Shown: positions 7,418-16,120 of the stretch, in pieces
Layout: each line of letters opens with the position of its first letter
How positions within the stretch are numbered: position 1 is the first letter of the stretch
Assembly: GCF_041260665.1 (NCBI RefSeq)
Contig: NZ_JBGCCT010000016.1
Span: forward strand, 124,001-188,000
From: Catenulispora sp. GP43
GTDB taxonomy: Bacteria; Actinomycetota; Actinomycetes; Streptomycetales; Catenulisporaceae
Length of the DNA: 64,000 nt
Direction: 5' to 3'
The notes under the pieces: generated by a model
The model's database searches: none
What the model was told of the DNA's origin: nothing
What the model saw: only the letters and a program-made list of their open reading frames with translations
Program-made: the position numbers and the translations under genes

Positions 7418-8880
7418 TGGATACAGATCACGTGACGGCCGCCGCCTCCGGCGAACAGGGCTTCTCCATCGATCAGGGCTTCTCTGGCGATCAGGGCTAC
7501 CGCTACGTCCGGTCGCCGTTGGTCGAACCGGACTGGCGGCGGCTGCCCGGCTGGCGCGCCGTGACCGAGGCCGAGTGGCACAGCGCCCAGTGGCAGCGGG
7601 CGCACAGCGTCAAGAACCCCGCGCAGCTGCGCGCGGTCATGGGCGACCTGCTCACCGACCGGTTCTACGACGACCTCGCCGCCGACCGCGCCCGCTACGC
7701 GACCATGGCGATGCTGGTCCCGCCCCAGATGCTGAACACCGTGGTCCCCGGCGCCCCGCCGGACGACGAGTCGTTCCTGGCCGACCCGATCCGCCGCTAC
7801 CTGCTCCCGGTGGCCTCCGACCGGGACCCGCACTGGCCCAGCCACCCGCACGCCGAGCGCGACTCCCTGCACGAGGCGGACATGTGGGTGGTGGAGGGCC
7901 TGACCCGCCGGTACCCGACCAAGGCCCTGGCCGAGCTGGTGGCCACCTGCCCGCAGTACTGCGGCCACTGCACCCGCATGGACCTGGTCGGCACCTCCAC
8001 GCCGCAGGTGGCCAAGACCCGGCTGGCCCTGCGCTCGGCGGACCGCCAGGAGGCGATGCTGGACTACCTCAAGCGCACGCCGAGCGTGCGGGACGTGGTG
8101 GTCTCCGGTGGCGACGTGGCGAACGTGCCCTGGCCCCGGCTGGAGTCGTTCCTGTCCCGGCTGCTGGAGGTGGAGTCGGTCCGCGACATCCGGCTGGCCA
8201 CCAAGGCCGTGGTCGGCCTGCCGCAGCACTGGCTCCAGCCGGAGGTGCGCGCCGGCCTGGCGCGGGTCGCCGGCACGGCGGCGGCCCGCTCGGTCAACCT
8301 GGCGGTGCACACCCACGCCAACCACGCGGCGTCGGTGACACCGCTGGTCGCGGCGGCGGCGCGCGCCCTGCTGGATGCAGGGGTGCGGGACGTGCGCAAC
8401 CAGGGCGTGCTGATGCGCGGGGTGAACGCGACCGGCGCGGAGCTTCTGGACCTGTGCTTCGCGTTGCAGGACGAGGCGAACATCCTGCCGTACTACTTCT
8501 ACATGTGCGACATGATCCCGAACGCGGAGCACTGGCGGGTCTCCGTCGCCGAGGCCCAGGAACTCCAGGACGCGATCATGGGCTGGCTGCCCGGGTACGC
8601 CACGCCGAGGATCGTGTGCGACGTGCCGTTCGTCGGCAAGCGCTGGGTGCACATGGTCGGGGAGTACGACCGGGAGCTCGGCGTGTCCCGGTGGGCCAGG
8701 AAGTACCGCATCGAGGCCGAGGCCGAGGTTGAGGTCGAGGTCGAGGTTGAGGCCGGGGTCGAGACAGAGGGCGAAAACGCCATCGCCGGGTACGGCGGCG
8801 GTGGCGTCTACTACGACCCGATCCACTCCCTGCCGGAGGCCGGGCGGCGGTGGTGGTCGGAGAACTACCGCTCCGGCTGA
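7417..8880 (+). CDS. Lysine 2,3-aminomutase family radical SAM enzyme
   Basis: A 487-residue KamA-type enzyme. Cys178, Cys182 and Cys185 (CPQYCGHC) bind the 4Fe-4S cluster; Arg187 follows as in KamA (CxxCTR). Asp365 (YMCDM) and Asp402 (IVCDVP) align with the two Asp residues that bind the substrate epsilon-amine in lysine 2,3-aminomutase; glutamate 2,3-aminomutase has Lys and Asn there. Lys408 is the likely PLP lysine. I therefore predict L-lysine to beta-lysine, a known antibiotic building block. ATG 7417 shares one base with the upstream stop. The N-terminus has a QGF repeat and residues 433-450 an Glu-Val-rich repeat, both in frame. The 3' end overlaps the convergent thioesterase gene by 16 nt. 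Confidence 0.85.
   Translation: MDTDHVTAAASGEQGFSIDQGFSGDQGYRYVRSPLVEPDWRRLPGWRAVTEAEWHSAQWQRAHSVKNPAQLRAVMGDLLTDRFYDDLAADRARYATMAMLVPPQMLNTVVPGAPPDDESFLADPIRRYLLPVASDRDPHWPSHPHAERDSLHEADMWVVEGLTRRYPTKALAELVATCPQYCGHCTRMDLVGTSTPQVAKTRLALRSADRQEAMLDYLKRTPSVRDVVVSGGDVANVPWPRLESFLSRLLEVESVRDIRLATKAVVGLPQHWLQPEVRAGLARVAGTAAARSVNLAVHTHANHAASVTPLVAAAARALLDAGVRDVRNQGVLMRGVNATGAELLDLCFALQDEANILPYYFYMCDMIPNAEHWRVSVAEAQELQDAIMGWLPGYATPRIVCDVPFVGKRWVHMVGEYDRELGVSRWARKYRIEAEAEVEVEVEVEAGVETEGENAIAGYGGGGVYYDPIHSLPEAGRRWWSENYRSG
7453..7500. repeat. 18-bp tandem repeat, 2.7 copies
   Basis: Units at 7453, 7471 and 7489 (GAT/GAA CAGGGCTTCTC type) encode the QGFS repeat near the N-terminus of the aminomutase. 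Confidence 0.85.
8712..8763. repeat. 6-bp repeat encoding an acidic Glu-Val tract
   Basis: Alternating GAGGCC/GAGGTC hexamers, in frame, insert an acidic stretch between the aminomutase fold and its C-terminal tail. Confidence 0.8.
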
Positions 8881-9290
8881 GCGGCGAACGGATTCCCGCT
8901 CAGCGTCACGCTGTGGCCGCGGAACTCCGCGACCACGGCACCGTCCTCCCGCCGCGTCACCGTGACGTCGTACAGCCCGGTGCGTCCCTGCCGGGCCCGC
9001 TCCACCGCCTCGGCGGCCAACAGGTCGCCGGGCCGGACCGGCTGCAGGAAGCTGACCTGCGCGGTCTGCGCCACGGTGACCGGGCCGTAGGAGTTGCACG
9101 CGTAGGCGAACGCCGCGTCGGCCAGCAGGAACACGTAGCCGCCGTGTCCGATGCCGTGGGCGTTCACCATGTCCTCGGCGATCCGCATGCTGAGCACGGC
9201 CCGGCCGGGCTCCGCCTCCTCCAGCGCGATGCCGAGTGCTTTGCAGGTCAGGTCCCTGGCATGCATCGCCTCGGCGTGTACGAGAACCAC
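8865..9290 (-). CDS. PaaI-family hotdog thioesterase
   Basis: A 141-residue hotdog-fold protein of the hydroxyphenylacetyl-CoA thioesterase type, with NAHGIGHGGYVFLLADAAFA containing the conserved HGG and Asp. Later it reads QTAQVSFLQPVRPGDLLAAE. The family hydrolyses acyl thioesters of CoA; here it may release a product or clear misloaded CoA esters or carriers. The GTG start at 9290 is set by AGGAG at about 9296-9300. It follows the SARP gene by 29 bp on the same strand and is probably cotranscribed with it. It converges on and slightly overlaps the aminomutase gene. The substrate is not evident. Confidence 0.85.
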   Translation of the reverse strand: MVLVHAEAMHARDLTCKALGIALEEAEPGRAVLSMRIAEDMVNAHGIGHGGYVFLLADAAFAYACNSYGPVTVAQTAQVSFLQPVRPGDLLAAEAVERARQGRTGLYDVTVTRREDGAVVAEFRGHSVTLSGNPFAAQPER

Positions 9291-9319
9291 TTTGTCTCCT
9301 GTCAGATGCGGTAGGTGCG

Positions 9320-12193
9320 TCAAATCCGTGAATCCAGCCGCAATGTCTCGGCGTTGCGGTCCACAACGTCGCAGTCCACGGAGTCGCGGCTCACAGCGTC
9401 GTGGCCTAAGGCGCGCTGACCGCCCCCGGTCGGCTCCGTGCCCCACAGCCGCAGCCGGAGCCCCAGCCCGATCAGGGTCCCGGCCAGCACCCGGTCCGCG
9501 ACGGCCGGCCGCGGCGAGTCCAGGGCCCGGCTCAGCTCGGCCAGCAGCCAGTCGTTGAACGGCCGGTCCAGCACGCCCCGGCCCCCGCCCCGCTCCTGGT
9601 CGAAACCACTGCCGACCGCCACCTCGCACAGGATCAGCGCCTGCGCGAACCGCTCGCGGCCGCGTTCCTCGGCTCCGCTGCGTACCAGCACGTCGGCGTA
9701 GCCCAGCAGGACGATGGCGTACGCCAGCGGCTCACGCCCCGAGTACAGCGTGCGCAGCGCGTGCTCCAAAGCGGCGCCGGCCTCCCCGAGGCGCGACTGC
9801 CGGGCCCGCAGCGCGCCCAGGCCGAAGGCGGCGGCGCAGGCGAGACCGCCGGCCTCGGACTCCAGCAGCTCGGTGGCCCGGCTCAGATGGATGTCGGCCT
9901 GGCCCCACTGCAACGGGTCGGCCAGCAGGGCGGTGCCGAGTTGGGCGTGCGCCTCGCCGAGCACCCGCGGGTCGCCCAGGGAGACGGCCGCCTCCAGGCC
10001 GATCGCGCACACCTGCGCCGGGACGGCCGGGTCGGAGGCGTAGGCCGCGGCGGCCAGGCGCCAGGCCGATTCCCCGTCGCCGGTGTCGACGACCCAGCGC
10101 GCCACCGCCGGCAGGCTCGGGGCCTCGGCCCGCAGGAAGGCGCCCGGGTCGTCGCCGCGGAAGGGGAGCCAGTCGTCGGGGCCGTTGGGCGCGGGCCAGT
10201 CCCGGTCCGGTGCGACCAGGTGGGCGCAGGCCTCGTACGCCTCCAGGTACCAGCGGAGGATCCGGCCCTCCACCACCGTCCGGTCGGTCAGCGCCGCGCC
10301 GCACTGCCGGGCGAATCGCAGGACCATGTCGTGGAACCAGTAGCGGTCCGAGCCGGTCTCCACCACCAGGTTGGCCGAGATCAGCTGGTCGAGCAGCTGC
10401 CGGGCGCGCACCGCCGAGACGTTCGCGGCCGCCGCGGCCAGCTGTAGGCAGGCCGAGGCCCCGGGCAGCAGGCCGAGCTGGCCGAACAGGCGCATCGCGG
10501 CCGGGTCGAGGCCGGCGTGCGCCTCGGCCAGCGCGGCACGCACCGTGCGCGGGTCGTCGGGGACCGAGAGCACGTCGACGTTCTCGGCCAGTTCGTCGGC
10601 GAAGGAGACCAGCGACTGCCGCGAGCGGGACGCCAGCGTCGCCCCGGCGATCCGGATCGCCAGCGGCCAGCCGCCGCACAGCCGGACCACTTCGGCGGCG
10701 CCCTCGCCGTGCAGCCGGTCCGGGCCGACGATCGCTCGCATCAGCTCGTAGGAGGCCGCCGGAGCCAGCGGCTCGACCGTCAGGGTGCGTACCGCGTGCT
10801 GGATGGCCAGCGCCGTCAGCCTGCTGCGACTGGTCGCGACCAGCAGGCTCCCGGCGGTCGGCGGCACCAGCGGCAGCAGCTGTGTGACGGCGCGGACGTC
10901 GTCGGCCACGATCAGGATCCGCTTTCCGTGGACCAGTGTCCGATACGTCGCCGCCCGCTCCTCGGCGCTGACCGGGAGCCGGTCGGCGCCGACCCCGAGG
11001 GCCAGCAGGATCGTGCCCAGGACCGAGCCGGCCGAGGGTGCCTCGCCCCGGTCGGCGCTGTGGCCGGCGCTGTGATCGGCGCTGTGGCCGGCACCGCCGA
11101 GACGGATGAAGATCTGCCCGTCCGGGAACCGGTGCGCGACGCTGTGCGCCCAGCGCACGACCAGCGCCGTCTTGCCCAGACCGCCGGCGCCGGACACGAC
11201 CAGGATCCCGGGCTCGTCGTCCGGTTCGGGCAGCGCGGCGGTGAGCGTGGCCAGATCGGCGTCCCGGCCGATGAAGTGGCCGGCGCTGGCCGGCATCTGC
11301 GCCGGGCAGTAGTCCTGGATCGGCTCCGGCAGCGGTGTCTCCGATGCGCGGGGCCGCGGGACGAAGGCGGCCGGTATCTCAGGGTCGCCGCCACCGTTGG
11401 CGGGCACGGTGCCGGACGCCGGCGGGGCGGCCGCGTGCAGCTCGACTTCGGCGCGCTCTATGCGTTCGTCGCGTTCGTGACGTTCACCGCGCAGGATCTG
11501 CATGTGCAGCTCGCGCAGCTCCAGGCACGGATCCGCGCCGAGTTCCTCGGCCAGCCGTTCGCGCACCACCTGATACGCGCGGATCGCGTCGGCCTGCCGG
11601 TTGCACCGGTACAGCGCCGTCATGAACTGGATGACCAGCCGCTCGCGCAGCGGATCGGCCGACACCGCCGCGGCCAGGTCGCCCACCACCGCGGCGTGCC
11701 GGCCCAGCCCGAGTTCGGCCTCGAAGTACTGCTCCAGCAACCCGATCCGCAGCTCGGACAGCCGCACCCGGTCCGCGGAGGTACCCGGCGCCCACACGCC
11801 GTCCAACGGCGCGCCGCGCCACAGCTCCAGCGCCTGCCGCAGCCACCGCGCGCAGTCCGCGCCGCTGTCGGCCCGGCGCGCGCGCCGGGCGAACTCCTCG
11901 CACATGCCCAGGTCGGTCGCCTCCCTGGGCAGATCGAGCAGATACCCGGGATGCCGCGTCACGAGCGCGCCGCCGACCTTCCGGCGCAGCGTCGAGACCA
12001 GGCCCTGCACCCGCGAGCGCGGCCCCACCGGGGGCCGTCCGCCCCACAAGCCGTCGATGATCCGGTCGGTGGACAGCACGGTCCCACAGGACAGCGCCAG
12101 GATGGCGACCAGGTCCCGCTCGAGTGGCGCGAGCGGCACACAATCGCCACCGGCCCAAGCCTCCACCGGCCCGAGCAGGCGTATCTCCAACAA
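9320..12193 (-). CDS. SARP-family transcriptional activator (SARP-NB-ARC-TPR)
   Basis: A 957-residue AfsR-like regulator. The N-terminal winged-helix DNA-binding domain begins IRLLGPVEAW. A bacterial transcriptional activation domain follows (DPLRERLVIQFMTALYRCNR). The NB-ARC NTPase has Walker A GAGGLGKTALV. The C-terminal half is helical and TPR-like (LGALRARQSRLGEAGAALE). Family role: activates secondary-metabolite operons by binding 11-bp-spaced direct repeats; such repeats lie in front of both biosynthetic operons at 1260-1404, so it is the prime candidate regulator. TTG 12193 is chosen because the domain starts there and a GGGAGGG lies upstream; the frame is open to 12373. A 12-bp repeat adds GHSADHSAGHSAD just after the NTPase start. 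Confidence 0.86.
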   Translation of the reverse strand: MLEIRLLGPVEAWAGGDCVPLAPLERDLVAILALSCGTVLSTDRIIDGLWGGRPPVGPRSRVQGLVSTLRRKVGGALVTRHPGYLLDLPREATDLGMCEEFARRARRADSGADCARWLRQALELWRGAPLDGVWAPGTSADRVRLSELRIGLLEQYFEAELGLGRHAAVVGDLAAAVSADPLRERLVIQFMTALYRCNRQADAIRAYQVVRERLAEELGADPCLELRELHMQILRGERHERDERIERAEVELHAAAPPASGTVPANGGGDPEIPAAFVPRPRASETPLPEPIQDYCPAQMPASAGHFIGRDADLATLTAALPEPDDEPGILVVSGAGGLGKTALVVRWAHSVAHRFPDGQIFIRLGGAGHSADHSAGHSADRGEAPSAGSVLGTILLALGVGADRLPVSAEERAATYRTLVHGKRILIVADDVRAVTQLLPLVPPTAGSLLVATSRSRLTALAIQHAVRTLTVEPLAPAASYELMRAIVGPDRLHGEGAAEVVRLCGGWPLAIRIAGATLASRSRQSLVSFADELAENVDVLSVPDDPRTVRAALAEAHAGLDPAAMRLFGQLGLLPGASACLQLAAAAANVSAVRARQLLDQLISANLVVETGSDRYWFHDMVLRFARQCGAALTDRTVVEGRILRWYLEAYEACAHLVAPDRDWPAPNGPDDWLPFRGDDPGAFLRAEAPSLPAVARWVVDTGDGESAWRLAAAAYASDPAVPAQVCAIGLEAAVSLGDPRVLGEAHAQLGTALLADPLQWGQADIHLSRATELLESEAGGLACAAAFGLGALRARQSRLGEAGAALEHALRTLYSGREPLAYAIVLLGYADVLVRSGAEERGRERFAQALILCEVAVGSGFDQERGGGRGVLDRPFNDWLLAELSRALDSPRPAVADRVLAGTLIGLGLRLRLWGTEPTGGGQRALGHDAVSRDSVDCDVVDRNAETLRLDSRI
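11051..11098. repeat. 12-bp tandem repeat, 4 copies
   Basis: GTCGGCGCTGTG-type units at 11051, 11063, 11075 and 11087; in frame within the SARP gene, encoding the His-Ser-Ala-Asp/Gly repeat. Confidence 0.88.
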
Positions 12194-12530
12194 AGCAGCA
12201 CCCTCCCGAGAACGCCGGAGCCCGGATCGAAAGATGGCGATGACCAGCACCCACACCGCATCCACACTGGCTTCGACCCGAGCGCCCCGGCGCGCACCAA
12301 TGCCGACGAGTCCCCGCTTGCCGGAACCCCTTCCGGCGTCTCGATATCCGGATGCTACAGCCGTTCGATCCACGGAGGGAGTCTGTGCGCGGCGCAGCGG
12401 TTTCAGTACACTGACGCAGGTCAGGGCGCCCGCTCGCGGTGACCGCCCGGTGACGGGAGGTGGTCGTTCCGCCTCGGTGTCGATCGGGGCGGCGACAGAG
12501 CGTCGATCGGGGCGTCGATCAGAGCGTCGA
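12194..12530. other. Intergenic region upstream of the SARP gene
   Basis: A 337-bp stretch between the SARP start and the stop of the P-loop kinase. Apart from the 12-bp repeat at its right end, I see no convincing gene, hairpin or operator. It should hold the SARP promoter, which I could not place. Confidence 0.5.
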
Positions 12531-12537
12531 TCAGAGC
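12479..12537. repeat. 12-bp tandem repeat, 5 copies, overlapping a stop codon
   Basis: GTCGATCRGRGC units at 12479, 12502, 12514 and 12526, plus a degenerate 11-bp copy at 12491. The last unit contains the stop codon and last codons of the kinase gene. The other copies lie beyond the stop and would extend the protein as ID-A-L repeats if it were lost. Confidence 0.85.
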
Positions 12538-13112
12538 CCGAAGTACGCCGCGGCGCGCTCGGCGACCTCCTCCGGTGCCAAACGCGTGTTGTCGATGAAA
12601 AGGTGCGACTCGGGCGCGTGGGCGAAGTCGTCGACCGAGTTGAGCCGGTACTCGGCGTCCATGCCGACCAGGTTGCCGTTCGACCACTCCAGATCGCGCT
12701 TGGACGGCTTCTCGGCCAGCCGGGACTGGCCGGCGTTGCGCTCCAGCCGCACGGCCTGGTCGGCGGCCAGCTCCAGGAACAGCACGCGCCCGCCGCGCTC
12801 GCGGAACGGCGCCGCGTAGCGTTCGACGAGCTCTGCGTCGGCCGGGTCGTCGAAGTCCCAGACCAGGGTGAACACCAGCCCGGGCAGGTCGCTGGCGGCG
12901 GCCTCGGCGAAGATCTGCTCGCGGAAGGCGTGGTTGAGCCGCCGGAAGTGCGGCGACTCGTACGGGAACAGCCTGAGCAGCGGTTCGATGGTCATGTGGT
13001 TGTGGAAGAGCTTGTATCCCGTACGCTCGGCTATCGCGCCGCCCACGGTCATCTTCCCGACCGCGGCGGGGCCGATGACGAACAGCAGGACGGGGGTCGT
13101 GGTGTCGGACAT
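12531..13112 (-). CDS. Small P-loop kinase-like protein
   Basis: A 193-residue AAA/shikimate-kinase-like nucleotide-binding protein. Walker A is GPAAVGKMT near residue 15. The body contains LVWDFDDP, then LFLELAADQAVRLERNAGQSR as a likely lid region. These cytoplasmic proteins phosphorylate small molecules or act as chaperone-type NTPases; the substrate is not indicated. ATG 13112 is chosen because the P-loop follows at the normal distance. It diverges from the second SARP with a 70-bp gap. It is probably unrelated to the biosynthetic genes. Confidence 0.75.
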   Translation of the reverse strand: MSDTTTPVLLFVIGPAAVGKMTVGGAIAERTGYKLFHNHMTIEPLLRLFPYESPHFRRLNHAFREQIFAEAAASDLPGLVFTLVWDFDDPADAELVERYAAPFRERGGRVLFLELAADQAVRLERNAGQSRLAEKPSKRDLEWSNGNLVGMDAEYRLNSVDDFAHAPESHLFIDNTRLAPEEVAERAAAYFGL

Positions 13113-13182
13113 CGGGCCAGGATAGGAGTACTTTTCGATCTTGGTCGAGGACGGGCCGAGACCAAGAGGGGGTGGGTTCGAC

Positions 13183-15327
13183 ATGCGGTACGCGATCCTG
13201 GGGTCGCTGAGGGTCCAGGACGACACGGGGGCCGAGATCAAGATCTCGCCCGGCCATCAGCGCTCCGTCCTGGCCGCGCTGCTCCTGAGCCCCGGACAGG
13301 TCGTCGCCGCCGACGCGTTCATCGACATGCTGTGGGACGAGAACCCGTCGGCGACCGCCCGGGCCGGACTTGCCACGTACGTCGGCCGGCTGCGCTCCGC
13401 GCTGGGGCCGCGGGTCGCCGCCCGCATCCGCCACGAAGGCCGGGGCTACCTGTTCGAGCCGTTCCCCGGCGACGAGATCGACCACGTGCGGGCCGCGATG
13501 CTCGCCGACCGGGCCCGGAACGCGGCCGACGAGGGCCGCTGGAGCGCGGTGGAGGAGGCCGCGACGGCCGGTCTGGACATATGGCGCGGCGAGGCCCTGG
13601 CCGACGTGGTCTCGGAGTCCCTGCGCCGCCAGTTCCTGCCCTACTTGAGCGAACTGCGCCTGAAGCTGGCCCGGTTGCGGATCGACGCGGCGCTGGCGCG
13701 CGGCGAGTTCGACGCGATCCTGCCGATGGTGCGGACGCTCACCAGCAGCCATCCGCTCAACGAGCCCTTCCACGAGCGCTACTTCCTGGCGCTGAACGGA
13801 GCGGGACGCCACGCGGACGCCCAGGAGTGGTACCGGCAGGTGCGGCTCCGGCTCCGGGAGGAGCTCGGCACTTCGCCGTCCCCGCTGTTGCAGCGTTTCT
13901 CCGCCCGGGCGCTGCAAGGCGTCGGCATCGGCGAGCTGGTCGCGGAGCTGCTGGGTCTGCGCGCGACGCCGGCCCTCGCTCCGGCCGAAGCGGTCCCGGC
14001 CGAACCCCCGGCGCCGGCTGCGGAACCGGTGCGATCGGCTCCGGACCCCGACCGGTCCTCCTCGCTGGCCGACCAGCTCCCGCCGCCCCCGCGGCGGTTC
14101 GTCGGCCGCGAGGCCGAGCTGGCCCGGATCAGCGCCGCGATGTGCGACAACCACCCGCCGGAGCAGCCCGGGCTGACGCTGCTGGTCGGCATGGCCGGCG
14201 TCGGCAAGTCCGCGCTCGCCCTCACCTGGGCCCACCGGGCCGCCGCCGACTTCCCCGACGGCCGCATCTACCTGGACCTGAAGGGCTTCGCGGACAGCGG
14301 CTCGGCGATGGACACCGACGACGCGGTCAGGGTCCTGCTGGACTGCCTCGGCTCCGGCGGCCAGGCCCTGCCGCTCACCCCCGACGGCCGGCTGGCCCTG
14401 TTCCGGTCGATCGTGGCCGGCAAGCGGGTCCTGATCGTCCTGGACAACGTCCGGCACGCCGACCAGGTCCGGCCGCTGCTGCCGCCCGCGGGTCCGGCCC
14501 GGATCCTGGTCACCAGCCGCAGTGCCCTGTCCAGCCTGATCACCATCGACTTCGCGCGCTCGGTGGACCTGCAGCCGCTGACCGCCCGGGAATCCCGCGA
14601 GCTGCTGTACCTGCGCATGGGCCGCGAACGCTGGAGCGGACACGAGGAGGCGGTGGACGCCATCGCCGAACGCTGCCACCACCTGCCGCTGGCGCTGGTC
14701 GTCGCGGCCGGCCGGGCCTGGGTGCGCCCCGACATGTCGCTGGAGGACCTGGCCGCGCAACTGGGGGAGTCGCAGGGGCCGCTGGGCGCCCTGGACGGCG
14801 GCGATCCGGCGATCGACGTCCGGACCGTCCTGTCCTGGTCCTACCGCCACCTCAGCCCGCAGGCCGCGCGCCTGTACCGGCTGCTGGCCCTGCTCCCCGG
14901 CCCCTCCGCGACGGTGCCGGCCGCCGCCTCGCTGGCCGCCGTCCCGGCCGCCGAGGCGCACGCGACCCTGGTCGAGCTGGTGTCGATGAACATGGCCACG
15001 GAGGACGACCAAGGCCGCTACCACCGGCACAGCCTGCTGGAGGCCTTCGCGGCCGAGCGGCTGGCCGCCGAGGAGGACGACGCCGAGCGCGCCGCCGCAC
15101 GGCGACGTGTCTCAGACTTCTACCTCCACACCCTGGCCCAGGCGCACACCCACCTGCCCGCGCAGCCGATGCCGCCGGCCGCGCGCCTGGGCGCCCCGGC
15201 TCCCGGCGCCCTGGTGGTGACCTTCCGCGACGGTGCCGAAGCCGCCGCCTGGCTGGACCGCGAACGCGAAGCGCTGACCGCGGTGATGGCCGACTACGCC
15301 GCTGCCGACGGTGAACTCGGGGTGTAG
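13183..15327 (+). CDS. SARP-family regulator lacking the usual C-terminal TPR region
   Basis: A 714-residue SARP. Order: winged-helix DNA-binding domain (RYAILGSLRVQ; HQRSVLAALLLSPG), bacterial transcriptional activation domain (HPLNEPFHERYFLALNGAGR), a proline-rich linker, then an NB-ARC NTPase with Walker A GMAGVGKSALA. It ends at AAWLDREREALTAVMADYAA, where AfsR-type proteins normally enter a TPR domain of 250 or more residues. It is thus either a naturally short SARP or a truncated gene; the gene remnants immediately downstream favour local decay. ATG 13183 follows AAGAGGGGGTGGG. The target is unknown; the 11-bp repeats at 1260-1404 are candidates. Confidence 0.82.
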   Translation: MRYAILGSLRVQDDTGAEIKISPGHQRSVLAALLLSPGQVVAADAFIDMLWDENPSATARAGLATYVGRLRSALGPRVAARIRHEGRGYLFEPFPGDEIDHVRAAMLADRARNAADEGRWSAVEEAATAGLDIWRGEALADVVSESLRRQFLPYLSELRLKLARLRIDAALARGEFDAILPMVRTLTSSHPLNEPFHERYFLALNGAGRHADAQEWYRQVRLRLREELGTSPSPLLQRFSARALQGVGIGELVAELLGLRATPALAPAEAVPAEPPAPAAEPVRSAPDPDRSSSLADQLPPPPRRFVGREAELARISAAMCDNHPPEQPGLTLLVGMAGVGKSALALTWAHRAAADFPDGRIYLDLKGFADSGSAMDTDDAVRVLLDCLGSGGQALPLTPDGRLALFRSIVAGKRVLIVLDNVRHADQVRPLLPPAGPARILVTSRSALSSLITIDFARSVDLQPLTARESRELLYLRMGRERWSGHEEAVDAIAERCHHLPLALVVAAGRAWVRPDMSLEDLAAQLGESQGPLGALDGGDPAIDVRTVLSWSYRHLSPQAARLYRLLALLPGPSATVPAAASLAAVPAAEAHATLVELVSMNMATEDDQGRYHRHSLLEAFAAERLAAEEDDAERAAARRRVSDFYLHTLAQAHTHLPAQPMPPAARLGAPAPGALVVTFRDGAEAAAWLDREREALTAVMADYAAADGELGV

Positions 15328-15341
15328 GTGGTGATGGGCCA

Positions 15342-15665
15342 TCATCGCTCCGGATAGGGAATCGGCAGCGGGGTGCGCAGATCCCCGCCCCGCGCCTTCG
15401 CCAGCAACGCCCCACGCGGGTGGCCGGCCAGCACGCTCATCGCGAACTCCGTGCAGAGCTCGAAGCTGTCCTTGGCGCCCCTGAGCAGGAAGTGACCCGC
15501 GCCGGGGATCTCCACCCGGGCCGCCTCCGGCACCACTTGGGCCACTTGGCGGGCCCGCTGCGTCCACTCCAGCGACTGCGCCGTGCCCGCCTGGCTGCGG
15601 TCCCGGTCGCCGTGCAGGATCAGCACCTCGCGCCCCGCCAGATGCGCCACTGGCACGGCGCGCAC
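15342..15665 (-). pseudogene. Alpha/beta-hydrolase C-terminal remnant
   Basis: About 107 residues matching only the last third of an alpha/beta hydrolase: VLILHGDRDRS carries the acid residue, and IPGAGHFLL the catalytic histidine. No nucleophile elbow or N-terminal half is present on this strand upstream. It starts where the truncated SARP ends (14 bp gap, convergent). I read it as a fragment left after a deletion; a small protein of unknown function is less likely. Confidence 0.6.
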
Positions 15666-16120
15666 GGGAATGCCCGGCAGTCACGGTCGATGTCCTCCGA
15701 ATCGTTCATCGCTATCCCCGGGATCATTCCGGCAGGCGATAGCGCCGTCATCGCGTCTGGATTGCGTTGCGGAAACCGCTGTCCCAGTCGATCCGGCCTG
15801 GTTATCCTGCCTCCGTCGACGATCATCCAAAGCGGACGGGGCCGTGGCTGACGGACTGCACATCGCTAGCGCCGGCAAGCAGCGGGCCGTTCTCGGGGTG
15901 CTGGCCGCGCGAGCGAATCAGACCATTTCCATGCCCGCGCTGATCGACGCGCTGTGAACGCCGAACTCGCCGCCTCCTGATATCGGCAACAGGAAACCAC
16001 GAGGTCTGATGGAAGTGGCCTCGGATAGCTATTGCCCCGCCCAGATGAGCCCCGATGTACTTGCACTGCACAGCTGTACAACACCTCCATCGTCGGGCGA
16101 GAAATTCAGGGGGCAGGGAA
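15666..16120. other. Region between gene remnants and the membrane-protein gene
   Basis: A 455-bp stretch with no intact gene. It contains the SARP N-terminal remnant (separate entry) and otherwise nothing I can assign. The promoter of the gene starting at 16121 should lie at its right end. Confidence 0.5.
15844..15990 (+). pseudogene. SARP N-terminal remnant with in-frame stop
   Basis: From GTG 15844 the frame reads VADGLHIASAGKQRAVLGVL, then ANQTISMPALIDAL. This is the first helix region of a SARP winged-helix domain. Where the family has Trp (LIDALWG), the codon is TGA (15955-15957), and SARP-like sequence (NSPPP) continues a few codons beyond. The usual start (FRILGPLEV) is missing too. 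A third SARP was evidently here and has decayed. Confidence 0.6.
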
